From the NCBI RefSeq assembly GCF_964204865.1, contig NC_135262.1:15548501-15612500 (forward strand): a stretch of 64,000 bases of DNA. The letters run 5' to 3'. Position numbers and translations under genes: made by a program. This DNA is from Styela clava. Taxonomy: Eukaryota > Chordata > Ascidiacea > Stolidobranchia > Styelidae. The notes under the pieces were generated by a model, which ran no database searches, was not told the origin of the DNA, and worked only from the letters and a program-made list of their open reading frames with translations. This document shows, one piece after another, positions 25,058 through 37,037 of the stretch. Each line of letters begins with the position of its first letter. Position 1 is the stretch's first letter.

Positions 25058-25218
25058 AAGCAATACGAGATGCCTACAAATCTACGCGAGTTTCTATAAC
25101 ACTTTGCCAAACTAGTTTACTCTTTCCCCTTTCTAATATTTGTATTTCCAAGAAAACAGATATTTTCTTTCCTTCTGGTTATGGCAGTAATCTGCATAAT
25201 AAAACGGATCATGAATAA

Positions 25219-26468
25219 ATTATTCCATCAAATTATTTTCAATTTGAAGCAATATACATTAATATATGCATAATTGATATTACGAACAGTATTTTCCTAA
25301 TTCATAAAAATTATTGAAACGCAGAAGAAAGTCCTCATTTCTACATTTACCTATTTGGACTCAGAAGCATCAAAATTACATTGATATTCTTCATTGCGTT
25401 TGTCTAAATAAGTTTCAACAGTTGGGTTCCATACCAACATCATTTCATTGTATTTATGTATTAACAAAATAAAAATGGATGTTTCCCCGTCCCTTGGACT
25501 CAGGAAGAGTCTTTCCATACTTCGCCAATGCAAAAGTACCTTTTTGAGTTGACGCTTACGAATGTTTATTACCATTACTTTGATTCAATTTATTCTCCTG
25601 CAATTTAAAAGTACTGATATCTATTTATTTTTTCCGGGATTAATTTTTGATCACTGCAACTAGGAATCTTATTTCCGAAACACAACTAAACTGGAAATTT
25701 GCTAGCAAACTTACGAAAACGAGCACGTGTTTACAAAATATTTATAATCACACTTGAAATATGGTTCAAGTGAAATTGTGTCTAGGCTAGGTGACTGCTA
25801 ATATTGCCATTGCTTCGCCACAGTTTTCGTCTTGCTGGTTGGCAATTGAAATCGATGTTCCATAAACACCCAGCAAAAATGTAAAATATGTAAACAGCAA
25901 AAATCTTTATTTCAGAGCAATAAAAATAACATTCGTCCGATTCAAAGATAAGACGAAGATATTTTACAAGCGGAAAAATCTTCCGAAATATTTATCTCTC
26001 GATGATGACATTACGACGTCACAAAAAGAAAACAGAAAAAAGATGGATTCCTCTGCTGAAAATGTTTTTAAAATGGGGAAGATTGTGAAACAGAGCGGAT
26101 GAAAATTGTCAGTTAATGGAAAGGATATCAAATCCAAAACTCAGTGATGTAATAACTTGCCCATCTGTTCGAAATGTTTTTGTGGAACCAAAATTTAACC
26201 TATATTTCAAAATAATACTCTGTATCTTTGCCAATTATTTTTTAAAATATTATATCACATGGTAAACGAATATCAAATTGATACTAATAGTAATTACAAC
26301 CGTTAAGTCAACATATAGATTTTATCAAAAGATCATAACATCTAATAAAGTTGAGAAAAAATTTAAATGTCTTTTCATCTACATTGAACATTGAAAAAAA
26401 TTATACGCGGTTCATTGGTTAATTAAATACCCAATATCAGAGATACTTTATATTTACCCATAAATTTA
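25219..26468. other. Intergenic stretch between convergent genes
   Basis: Holds the 3' flanks of the L1-domain gene (+) and the Ly6 gene (-). A 74-codon minus-strand frame at 25351-25575 (with HWRSMERLFLSPRDGE) has protein-like composition and a possible acceptor upstream (AAATTGCAG), but an in-frame TGA separates the two. It is left as unassigned. Confidence 0.35.
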
Positions 26469-29157
26469 TCATGCCTTTTGATTTCTAATGTCATCAACTT
26501 CTACCCCATCAGGTAGAATAATTATTACTCCGGGTTTGAGTTTACCTCGTTTATTAGTCGGTGTAACATGAGGAGGTAATGATTTTACTTGGTTTCGATT
26601 CTTTTGTAAATTGTTACTCTTTGCTATGGATTCCTTTAATTCAGGTAATTTTACCAACATAGGATTCAGGTTGCAATAATTCTTATTCCAACAACATTTC
26701 TGACAAAGACGGGGTTCACATCCAGGTTGAGTGCATGCTGGTCTCCTGTCAAAATATTATTGTAGTTTTCAAGTTGAGGTTACATCGATCTTTCTGCAGC
26801 AACATATGTGTCACATTCTGAGTGGACTAATGAATATAAATATTTTATTTTGTATACAACGGTGTCCAAATAATCATTTGGTATTCTGAAGTTTGTATGT
26901 ATGCATTGGGGAAGAACTAGTATTGTTACAGGCCTTGTTAAATAATATATACTTGACGCTTTATCTGGGACAGTTTGTTGAAGATAACTTCTTTAACATA
27001 TCTTTATTAACGTGAAGACATCGCAACCATTGCTTTTTCTCCGCATACCTGATTCTTATTAGTAGGAAGAAAACATTGCTATAACACTAATCCTTTTATA
27101 TATTTGTCACTTGTAAGTACATATTAGAACAATTTTCGTGGTACTGACGGTATAATTTAGGTTCCAAAAGAGTTTACGTGATGCGGAATTTTTTAGTTGA
27201 TGCTGTTGCTCTTGTTGTCAAGGCGACTTTTTGTCAGGAAACAAAATCGCAATTATTTCATACGCAAGTAATTGACCAAACGATCTTGTTTTTTTACTCA
27301 AAAGTTTCGCCAAACAGCTATAACTTTAAATTCATTCAAATTACCTTGATATTTTAATTATTGACCGCCGATTGGATGTATAAACTTGGTACCCAGCTAT
27401 TCTAGCTACCGGTACCGATGTGCAGGTGGCAAGTCATGTCCGTCAGCCTGAGTTGTTAACGTTTTTATATTTCAAGAAGACCAACGCGATAAAAAGCATA
27501 TTGGGAAACATAAACGAAATACAGTAACACATAAATGATGACTCATTATCGTCCAATCAATTAATTCAGTATTTTCCTAATCCGGAATGGGAAATTTAAT
27601 TTCCTTTCGACTAAAATGCGCCTTAATTCATTTGTGTCAATTTCTGCAGCAACACAAATATTAGGTACTTAATAATTGCAGTACTGAACAAATACTACCG
27701 TAAGAACCAAATAAATGTCCCCACAATAATGCTTGCTTTTCCGCCTCCAAATTTACCCTGCCATTCATGTGTATAAAAATAAACAAAATATTTGTCTGTA
27801 AAACAAGATGGTTTGGAATTAGAAATACGGTGTTGAATACAATGTATTTTCATCCCAAGCTAGGCTTTCTAAAATAGTTACGTAGCCTATATGTATCCTT
27901 GTCTGCGTTGATCTTTTGTAATTTTGATCTCAATTTGATTTACACTTTCATCATTTCAGAAATATGTAATTAATTAAATTCAGTCTTACATTGCGCTGTA
28001 TGTTGCAATGAATTACTTAATCATAATATTTATTATTTTAAATATTTATATATGAAAGGCACTGACGCTGCCAAAGCATCAAAATGATGCATTAAAATTT
28101 GATGAAAACCCATTATAGATCATAAACACAGACATTTTCGAGTGAGTGTTATGTATATGTATCTTTGTAAATATTCAAGAATAGAATATTACTTATGTAT
28201 ATACTGTAATTGGAAAGTATTTTAAAGGGGAAACAACAGTGGATTTTTCGCGTTGAACTTTTCATGTGCATTTGACTAGCTTCGATAAGAGCACGAAAAC
28301 AATGTTCTGATTTAATTTGTCCAACGTATTCGAAACCTTAGATTAAAAAAAATGCTCTTAATGAACATCGATATACCTTGAGCATTGGAGTTGATTTTTA
28401 AATTCCATTTCTTTACATGATTTCCATTGTTTACATCCAAATCGTCTGAAGTGAAGACTATTCTCTGATCTGATCTCTTGGTAGCAAACCTGTGATTGAA
28501 AAAAGTAGTTAAATAGCGACACATGAAATACAAATGTAAGAGGATTATCAATAAAAAGGATATGCAGCATTTGGGAATTTTTCTCCGTCAAGCTTTCCTC
28601 ATTCGAGACTTTTCATATCACATATTATAAATAAAAAAATACTGCGTAATATTGCCTCGTAAAACTCAGAAATTTATTCAAGTGGTCTACATTGACCCAA
28701 GATCACAGTACAATTACTATTTTTAGATTGGTGGCATAGAATTTTTACCCCACAGAAATCAAATAATTGCACGACGGAAGATTATAAATAACCTAGTTTT
28801 ATATAACTCAATTTGACTTATTCAAACAGATGATGTTTGATTCGTTGGTAGTTCTGCTAGTATATATTTATGCTACAGGCTACTTTACATTTTTGAATAC
28901 AGATGAACATTGGATATGCTTTACACATTTCATTATGACTTCACGAAATTGAAACTTTAGCTATGCTTTACCTCTCCGTCTTCACATAGCATTCTTTTTC
29001 CTCGAATAGAACAAAATGGATCCGTTGATCTTGGCTCGCAGACATAACAAGACATTAACTCGTCCGGTGGCAACCTTTCCTCCGGTAGTTCACAGGATAC
29101 TGTGGCATATCTCAGGAATTCAAATAATATTATAAATACGAAAACTAGTGCTTTCAT
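26469..29157 (-). CDS. Secreted Ly6/uPAR (LU) domain protein, three exons, complete
   Basis: Coding exons on the minus strand: 29157-28972 (186 nt), 28489-28377 (113 nt) and 26745-26469 (277 nt), giving 191 residues. Donors GAG|GTAAAG and CAAG|GTATAT and acceptors TTTTTTCAATCACAG and TTTTGACAG are good, and phases (0, 2) agree. Residues 1-21 are a signal peptide (MKALVFVFIILFEFLRYATV). The LU three-finger domain runs from about 36 to 125, from CYVC at 37-40 to the diagnostic CCWNKNYCN at 117-125. There are 14 cysteines after the signal peptide, against the usual 8-10. A 66-residue tail rich in K and P, with GVIIILPDGVEVDD near the end, follows. There is no C-terminal hydrophobic GPI signal, so secretion is more likely than membrane anchoring. 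Ligand unknown. Exon 2 lies in one frame of two overlapping shadow ORFs. Confidence 0.85.
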
Positions 29158-30102
29158 TTTAATAGCCTTGAATTTAAAGTGATTGTTTTTAAATATATTG
29201 TATATATACGGAATAATACACGTTTCCACTTTTTCCTAACCCGAAATATTTCTAATATCCACAGCTAATTGGATGTGGGCTATTAGGAATTGACGGTTCG
29301 GGTATCAGTTTCTAAATAAATTTGATGTCCATACTTTGCATCTTTACATTTTAAGTAAGCAGATCCGGCTTGCTAAATTACTGGCAAGTGTATGAATTTG
29401 TGTCAAAACTATTACGTCTATGTCTAATTCAAGGACAATATCGCTGTTCCTTTATTGTGCACTGGAGTAAATATATCTTTCCAAACTTATATCCAAGACA
29501 AACTGAAAACAATGTAAACCTAAACCGGATCTATCGGTGTTTCGTGCTGATGTGATGAACACAGAAAACACTGTATCGCTTTTTCTTTACTTTCGTTTAG
29601 TTATATTGATCGGTTCGTCATGCGTATTTTATTTCTGTATATAAAACAGTAAATGCATGAGATATTCATTGTAATTTATTATTCTATCTTCTAGCTGCTT
29701 GTTTGAAAGGCAATATTACTTGTCTGACTTGACAAAATGAGCTAACTTTTGTTTTCAACGCAGGAGATATTTTTTATAAATTCAATTGATTTCTTAATAA
29801 GAACTCGTTCTACAACAAATATATATTTAACAAACTCGTACCAAACTTGTTTCAATTATTATATCTAGCTCTAATCAATGTAGGCGTTCAAGTTTTTGAT
29901 ACAAATAAGCAAGCCAAAATCGGCTAAATTTAACGACAAAATTCTTCCGCGTACCGACCAAACTTAAAAACAATGCTTTGTTACTTTCGAAGCAAAAATA
30001 CACAATATCAAATTTTTCAAATATTCACAGACAGATTCACTATTCGGGAAAATATCAGTCCGATAAATAGACTCGAATAATTTTCTTGTTCTATATCATC
30101 TG
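29158..30102. other. Upstream flank of the Ly6 gene
   Basis: AT-rich, no supported gene. The Ly6 promoter should lie at the left of this stretch (TATATATAC on the minus strand near 29200-29210 is TATA-like). The short ORFs look random. Confidence 0.35.
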
Positions 30103-30330
30103 TCACTCCTGCTGCTGCATTACCGCTGATACGGATTTTACATTGGGTTTATATTTAATAACTTTCGAAGAAATTAAAAAACTACTGGTTCCATCCTTCA
30201 GGCTACTCCTGTTACGAGATTTAATAAGGTTCATAACTGATAACAGAGATTCACAAGCATACATGGAGAGTAATGCAGTTTTGAAGTTTTTTAGACAAAA
30301 AATTTTGGGAATGTCATTCCAATCGCACAA
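30103..30330 (-). pseudogene. hAT transposase C-terminal relic
   Basis: A 75-codon minus-strand frame contains ALLSMYACESLLSVMNLIKSRNRSSL, then FLISSKVIKYKPNVKSV. This matches the C-terminal dimerisation region of ZBED/SCAND3-like hAT transposases, where Y.CE..FS.M..IK...RS.L is the core. No upstream transposase core is readable, so it is a fragment. The opposite strand carries a longer shadow ORF. Confidence 0.6.
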
Positions 30331-30789
30331 TAGTTCGTTTTCTGCACTTCTCTCTTGTATTCCCTTCCCTAATCGCTTAGATTTCTTTCGAAATCAATTT
30401 ATAACAGTGGGCTAAGTCAGCAAGTAAGTTAACTATGACCAACATGAGCTGTACAACTTCATAAATAGAGCAGGAATGATGAAAAAGGGTGGCATAGACG
30501 AACTATATTACGTAAGATGTAGAAATGATGTAGCTAAATGAAGAGGCGCAGTTCCTACCACCTCATGGCGGCTCCTGCCACGAACGAACCGCGCCATCTC
30601 CTGCCAAGGGTTTAGGGCGATAGCACAGGTATATTCCCAAAGTCATATACCAGATTTTAATTTATTGTGCGGAATTATATCTGCTGAAACCTAGCCCAAA
30701 ATTCATCAAAACTCTATCCATATTGAAAATGTCCCCACTTACCCAAAGTTTGTCACCACCAGGGGCAGTTCTGCTATTACAGTCTACAT

Positions 30790-33113
30790 CAGTGGTTCTC
30801 AAACTTTTTTAGTCCCAGAGCCGCATTTCAAACCTCAAAGGTATGAAGGGCCGCACACAAACAACGCAAGTTAAAATAGCAACAAACCTTAAGCGCGTAA
30901 ATAAAATACCAAGTCATCGTAACAACAACACGTAACAACTAGGGCTGGGCCAAATATTCGAATAATAAAATATTCGAATGGCATTTTGCTATTTGAATAT
31001 CTGGTATTACGTGACCTGCGCCGCTCTGCTTGGACACCGAACTCGAGCGTCTCCAACTCAATCGTGAATTGTGCGAGATTTCCCAATGGCGCTCGCTATG
31101 AGAAAAATAAGAAAAATTTGAAAAGTTGTCTTTGCGTTATGGTGTTATATGCTTATTTTTGCACTTATGGTATCCTTTCAATTCATTTGCAAAAAAACGT
31201 ACCGACCGTTCCGTAAATTTAGAAACGTCAAACCAGATTAGGTATATAAATAAATTTCCCAGATTTAAACTCGGCATGCTTGGTGACATGTCATTAGCCA
31301 TTTCTTGCATTACCAACATAAAGTTGCTTAAAATTAAATGATAAAATGACATTTCGGCGTTTCATTGTGAAAAAGGCGATTTTAGGTCGTTAAAACACTC
31401 TAGTTATGTAAATAGCATGGATTTAAAAAATGACCAAAAGTTTTTCCAAAAGCTGGTATGAGTTACTTGTATGGGAAAAATTCATTAAGTTGTAACCAGA
31501 TAAGAAATGTCATGTCCTACTCCCTTTAAAGCACTTTGTATTAGCTCTTTAGTGATCCCTTCCATCCTTTGCCAAGTAATTTTTTGAATATGTAAACATT
31601 TTACTCGACCATGCATGGCCGTCGAGCCAAGTTGAGCCCAGAGTAGAACGTAAAATCAATCGTGAATTTCGTTGTAACAATGCACACTGACTCGTTCACA
31701 AATTGTTGCGTCTATTATCATCGAAAATGATTACAATTGTTAAATTTTGAAGCATTTGGGCAGTAATAATTAAGCCATAAGGCATGATATATATAATCAA
31801 AATCATCAAGTGAAGTGCTGAATTTGCAAATTCCGTAAAGAAAATTGAGCATTACTGAGAAAGTATTTTAGCTATAATATAACCATCGGGGTGTTGTTTT
31901 GTTGAAAAAAAAACGTTAAAACTTGAAGTAATCAGGTACAATTAGAGTGATAGAGTCTGACACTCTATAAGGCACAAAGGCCTAAAAAATGCCTTTATTG
32001 ACAATTTATTTAATCGCTATTTTAAATCAACTTTCAGGATTCACGCATTCGTAAATTTGCTAGGTTTATCTATCTAATACTAAAATAACACCATAGAAAA
32101 GCATGAGAAACTCAATTATCATTATAATAAATATCTGCATCTCGGTTACCGTTCACTTAAAACAGGCGCGGTTAATTTACAAGCGGTGATAAGGAAGATC
32201 AAATCCAAGGCAGAGGATGAAACTCAGAATAGAATTAATTTGGTTTTGAAATCAGTCCTTAAATGTATTCAACAGCTGTCGCTGATGAGAACGCAAGGGT
32301 ATACTAGAAATATGGAATTTCGATATTCGGCGACCGCTTATTCTTGCAAAAGCGAGAAAGGGCGGAAATATAGAATACCAACTTTAGGATATCGCCGCCA
32401 ACACGATCGCGGTGACAATGACAATCAGCCATTATGATTAAATTGACCATTAAAAAACGCTTTATTGCCGACTTTTCAATGTTTCTATTAATTTCCAAAT
32501 GGACTATCGGCCTCCGACGTTCTGGATCCCTGTTATGTATAAAAAAAATATTCAAATTATTCGATTCGAAAAATATTTCGATTTTTTTATTTGATTTAAT
32601 TAAGCTTTGATTTCTAATAAGTTTGTCAAAACGGGTCGTGATCGTGGAGGATGCAAGGTGCAGTAGCTGCTTGAGATGATCGCCATATTTTTCGGGACTA
32701 TTTTCGATTTCTGGAACAAAATTAAAATGCTCTAGAAATTAAAATAATCATTGAGTTATTTGATTTATACATAAGATCTGGCAATGCGACACAAACTGAA
32801 AATCCACGAAAGCAAGCCAATGATTACAGCCATGTCTAAAAGATTTCCAAGCGCAAAGTGTCCGAGTGTCCGCGAAAACGCTCACTGTTGCGTCACTATT
32901 GTATCTTGTAGGTTAGTCAACGCTACGCAAATAAACACAGGGGAATCCATTCGACTAACTAATAGACTTCAGCATTTTAATTTCGAGTCAATGATTAGTT
33001 TTCAATGAAAAATTTTCTTTAAAAATAATTAATTTTCAAAACATTAACGGGAGCCGCAGGGAAGGTTGTTGAGAGCCGCATGCGGCTCTCAAACCCTAGT
33101 TTGAGAATCATTG
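30790..33113. mobile_element. 2.3-kb hAT element with perfect 8-bp target duplication
   Basis: The left end CAGTGGTTCTCAAACT and the complement of the right end (CAATGATTCTCAAACT) match at 14 of 16 positions. GAGCCGCAT and AGAGCCGCATGCGGCTCTC segments lie inside. The octamer GTCTACAT flanks both sides exactly (30782-30789 and 33114-33121). No intact transposase is visible. A second terminus (TAGGGCTGGGCCAAATATTCGAAT at 30940) and a related AATATTCAAATTATTCGA segment near 32550 suggest another element nested within. Confidence 0.88.
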
Positions 33114-34424
33114 GTCTACATGCTTTGGTTTGTGGCAGCAAATTTTTACCCGCCATTGGTTTTCAATTTACCGCCGTGGTAACCCGCTTCACGCCATTGG
33201 TTTGTGGCAGCTAAAAAGTCAGCCGCCATGATTTGACCACAGCGGCCATGGTTTGGAAATCCGGCCATGAATTTGCGGAAACTTCAGACGCCCCATAATA
33301 ACTAAAACTACACTTGCAAATAAATGCTGCGCTCTTCTAGGCAAAATGCCGCGAAAGTTGACTAATTTGTTACGTCATAATATATTTCTTTGTAGTCATA
33401 TGTCATGAAAGGACAAAAAGTCCATATATAATCGTACTCAAGGAAATTAGTAAAAAAAAAGAAAGAAAATCTTTGACTAATTGCATCCTAATTGTGTACA
33501 AATAAGAAAATTGAATAGTTTGCCTGTGTATATACAGATTGGGTATACAATTCATACGAACATAAAGATATGCAGCGGCAGTGAGAGTAATAGTTCAGAT
33601 GCGCATTTCGAATAGTCTTTACAAAATTTTAGAAAAACCGCATGATTTTATTAATGCTGTTATTACTTTCAGTGACACAAATCCCTGACATAATACAAAC
33701 AAATATCAATAGAAAAGGCATTCGGCAGAAAATGAAATCCTCTGAATCAATAGTCTTGAAGAGAAGTAAAGCGCTAACGTAATCTTTCGAGCATTATCTC
33801 TCTTCAGTTTAATACTGTTTAGATTTTGACATCTATCCTAATATGAATATAATAAAGATAAGAATGCTCCCGATTAAAAACGTGGGGCTCCATGCGGCGT
33901 TTCGTATAATGTCGTCTCTTGTTTATTTAACTCTTTAAAATTATGTATCCTATACGTCATTTTATGAGCGTGAATTATGATTTATAGGTTCCTGGCATAA
34001 AATACACACTGGGAGTCGAGTATATTAAACTAGGATTTCAACGCGCGGGATTTTTGTTTTCAATTTCAATTTTTATTCTAATACGGAAGTTTAACATAGT
34101 GTTAGCTCTCCAAGACTTGATAATCACATTTTCCCGGTGAAGAAACAGGCGATGTGACACTGGAATTCCCTATTTTATTTTTATTCGAAAAGACGGAAAT
34201 CTTCGCAGCGCCAATATGTAATTTTTGTTAGGTATGATTTTAATCTATTAAACGTATCTCATTTACAAATCCTGCTCTTATGCTCACTTTATGCTGACAT
34301 GAAAGAAACTTCTTTTAAAAAGGTAAGTAATATGAATCACACAATAATATCCGGTGTAATATATTTAAATGCACACAAAACACGTTACTCTTCTTGAGAT
34401 GTTCATTTGATCGAATCTAGATCT
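33114..34424. other. Intergenic stretch with a short repeated motif
   Basis: Between 33122 and 33290 the motif CATTGGTTTGTGGCAGC and degenerate versions (GCCATGGTTTGG) recur several times. The remainder is AT-rich. One short ORF with a signal-like start is listed at 33642-33782. Confidence 0.4.
33642..33782 (+). CDS. Possible short secreted basic peptide (46 residues)
   Basis: Not recognised. ATG to TAA encodes a strongly hydrophobic start (MILLMLLLLSVT) followed by a basic, polar remainder with KGIRQKMKSS and VLKRSKALT. The shape is that of a secreted peptide precursor, but no cysteines and no dibasic processing site with a clear product are present. L-rich starts arise easily by chance in T-rich DNA, so support is weak. 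Confidence 0.2.
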   Translation: MILLMLLLLSVTQIPDIIQTNINRKGIRQKMKSSESIVLKRSKALT

Positions 34425-34989
34425 CTAAATTAAAAATACAAAAAAATGAATGAATTGCTTAAAAAAATATGAGTTGAGTGGTATGTTTATTATTTGACTA
34501 TACCAACACTCAATGAATCTTTTTTGTTGGCAAAGATCTGTTTAAAGATCCAATCAAAATTTCATTGCGAAATCCGGTACAATATCATGCGTAAACCATG
34601 ATACAATTGATGAAAGTTTACAGCACATAATGGGAATGATGAAAACTTAAAATCTTATTTTGTTTGTTACCTTCTTGTGAAAATATTGTGAAAAAATTTC
34701 AAATAATAAATCATGGACGTCTTTTCAACTTGATAAAATCGAAATATTCTGACCTTCAAACAGATTATCCAAGTTCTCCAAATCCATATATTCATGAGGC
34801 ACTACGAAGAAGAGGGGAAATTTATATCGTTGAGATTTTATTAGTAAAGAACAATGCATACAATTCATGAAAATACTGCAAGTGACACAACTTACCTTCT
34901 TTATATCCATTTTTATTAAATGCCATAACTGCTAAGTCCCAGAAGATCAGAATATATGCAATTAAGCAAGGTAGAAATTTTACATTCAT
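34425..34989 (-). CDS. Candidate small secreted protein, three exons
   Basis: Not a recognised family. Proposed minus-strand coding exons are 34989-34896 (94 nt), 34801-34754 (48 nt) and 34537-34425 (113 nt), giving 84 residues. Residues 1-23 look like a signal peptide (MNVKFLPCLIAYILIFWDLA). The first donor is consensus (AAG|GTAAGT) and the second acceptor has a fine pyrimidine tract (TTTCCCCTCTTCTTCGTAG). All junctions are phase 1. The middle is acidic (VPHEYMDLENLDNLFE), followed by DLCQQKRFIECWYSQ, whose two cysteines could close a nine-residue loop, and a hydrophobic end. The pattern recalls cyclic-peptide precursors, but this is inference. Exon 3 is the weakest part. An overlapping plus-strand ORF at 34664-34870 has no splice support. 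Confidence 0.4.
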
Positions 34990-36102
34990 TTTAATTTCTG
35001 GTATATAATGTGATACCTCAGATAAACTAATCTATTAATCTGTGTTAGGTGAAAATCTTTTATCAAACAAAATCAATTAAGCTTTAACCTAGTTTTTTTT
35101 TTTGATAAAGTACCACTCACGCGATCCACAATGTTAGCTGTTTATCGTTTACTCATAAATTGAACAGATACTATGGGCGTATGTCAGAATATCCCAAGAA
35201 AGTTAAATGCTCTTGAATAGGAATTGGAAGCGAAACGTTGGTATCGTTTTCATAAATCATATTATGCGTTGACGTTTTCTCTGCGCAAATAAACTGTCAT
35301 CGGAAACAGGCAGACAAGACAGGAAATCGTTTAATTCAAGCACTCAATCATTTCTTCATTTTCACCAGTAACTTTAATTGAATGCCTTCAGCATTTCACT
35401 TTCTTTCTTACAGAACATAAAAAAGAAAACAGAAAAAAAGATAGTTTAATAGGTAAACGATAAAAGCTCCCGTCTAGTCAGCTTCATATCACGGGTTATT
35501 TTGATTCTGTACACGTTGATAGTGCAGTCGGTAAAACGCAAAAGTTTTTTTATAAATGTTTTCAACATCTACAACAACAACAAAGCATAATACATATTTG
35601 CATGAGCCGTTTCATTGCCAAATCATTGCGAATCACAATCTGTCGACATGATGATTAAACCATACGAGCAGAGATCAAATCAACACATAATATGTATATG
35701 TACTGTAGCATATAGTGAGCTCCTCACAGCGGTATTTTCAGCGGTATTCAATAAAAAATGGTATGACATTATTTCACGCAAGAAATATAGTTCGTTTAAT
35801 TAACATATAGTCGAGTTGCTGTCCAATCGCGTTGCCCAATTCCAAGCGACTACTATTTTTAGCCTAGTTGCGGAAATGAGGGTCATCATTGGATATGGTC
35901 GACACCGCAAAGAATATATATAGAGTCAGTGGCTATTTAATCATTGTCCTTCATTAAAAACATTCACTGCTACCGCGCTAAATGATTTGCTTGTAAGGTA
36001 AATTAAATAACAGTTACAATTCATACCCTGAAAGAGCCAATAACAGTAGTTTAGCATGTTTTAGGGCGCGTCTGAGGCATGGCCCTCTTTACAGCATGAT
36101 AT
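34990..36102. other. Intergenic stretch
   Basis: AT-rich. A TATA-like tract (TATATATAG near 35919) is followed about 80 bases later by a donor-like GTAAG|GTAAATT, a possible promoter and first non-coding exon on the plus strand. No coding gene is supported. Confidence 0.3.
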
Positions 36103-36350
36103 CGTCACGCTAATAATCGAACTGCGTAAATCACTTTTAGCAGTTATGAGAAAAACGTGAAAAACTTCTTAATGATATTGTTATGCCATTGAGAGTCAAT
36201 ACTCAATAATTTCCCATGGTTCAATTTTTTAGTTTTAGCCGGATTTAAATTAATTTATATGACGCATTTATGGCGCACTGTGACTTACGCAGAAATGTGC
36301 CTATGACTTGGGGACATACGCAATTTTACAACTTGACTATATCCACCAGT
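36103..36350 (+). mobile_element. Truncated copy of the CGTCACG-ended element
   Basis: Begins CGTCACGCTAATAATCGAAC and follows the sequence of 4765-5020 closely (GTTATGCCATTGAGAGTCAA and GACTTGGGGACATACGCAAT in both). It then loses similarity. The right terminal repeat is absent. Confidence 0.8.
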
Positions 36351-36950
36351 TATAGTTTGTACATGTGAATACAATGGTTATCGTTTTCTTGTAGTGATAG
36401 TTGATGAAAAGTAACGAACCTCTTTCAAGGCTCTTTATATTAATTTAATTGAAGGTAAATTGGTCGGTAAAAATTAAAATCTCTTTTGTGATTATATATA
36501 TTCATAACTTTGCATGAAACAAAATTCTAGCTAAAATGTTATGAAGTTTGTAATTTAAATAAAGTGATAATCGAAGATCAGGTATTTCTAGTAGCTGTGG
36601 GCCTGTGGATGATAATGTATAGCAGAAGGCAAATAACAGTACATCACTCAGAAAAAAGTTTTGGACGTTGTTTATAACCCAGTAATGCGATAAATGAAGA
36701 AGTAACACTATTTCACATGACGTATAATATACGTTATTCTCGTTTTTCGTCATAACGAGTGTCCCGAAAAGTAGAAACGGAATAAATAATGTTATCAGAG
36801 TAATAGTGGAACCATAGTAATAGTAGAGCTTTGCATTTAGAATATGAATTTAAATCTACTCACTCGCGAAGACTAATACCACACTATGTAAAGTAGTATT
36901 TACTTCTCTCAAAACAAGGCTCTTCCAACTTTTCAACAACAGTTTCAACT
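36351..36950. other. Intergenic stretch
   Basis: No supported gene. The 83-codon minus-strand frame at 36502-36753 has no start or splice support. Confidence 0.35.
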
Positions 36951-36973
36951 GTGCAGCGTTCCGATTTTCAGGT

Positions 36974-37037
36974 AATGTATTTATCCGAGTGGGATGCGTT
37001 CGAAATAGATCACGATGTACTAGAACTAGACACTAGG
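36974..37037 (+). CDS. Candidate exon interrupted by a hAT insertion
   Basis: An acceptor-like TTCCGATTTTCAG is followed by an open frame, MYLSEWDAFEIDHDVLELDT, that runs straight into the hAT element at 37038. If the element is removed at the shared CACTAG, the frame meets a TAA almost at once, so this could be the end of a protein whose stop the insertion has displaced. No upstream exon was found. Confidence 0.25.

Noticed and set aside
34664..34870. 68-codon plus-strand frame opposite the candidate peptide gene
   Set aside because: No ATG context or splice signals; the minus strand has consensus donor and acceptor at the same place.
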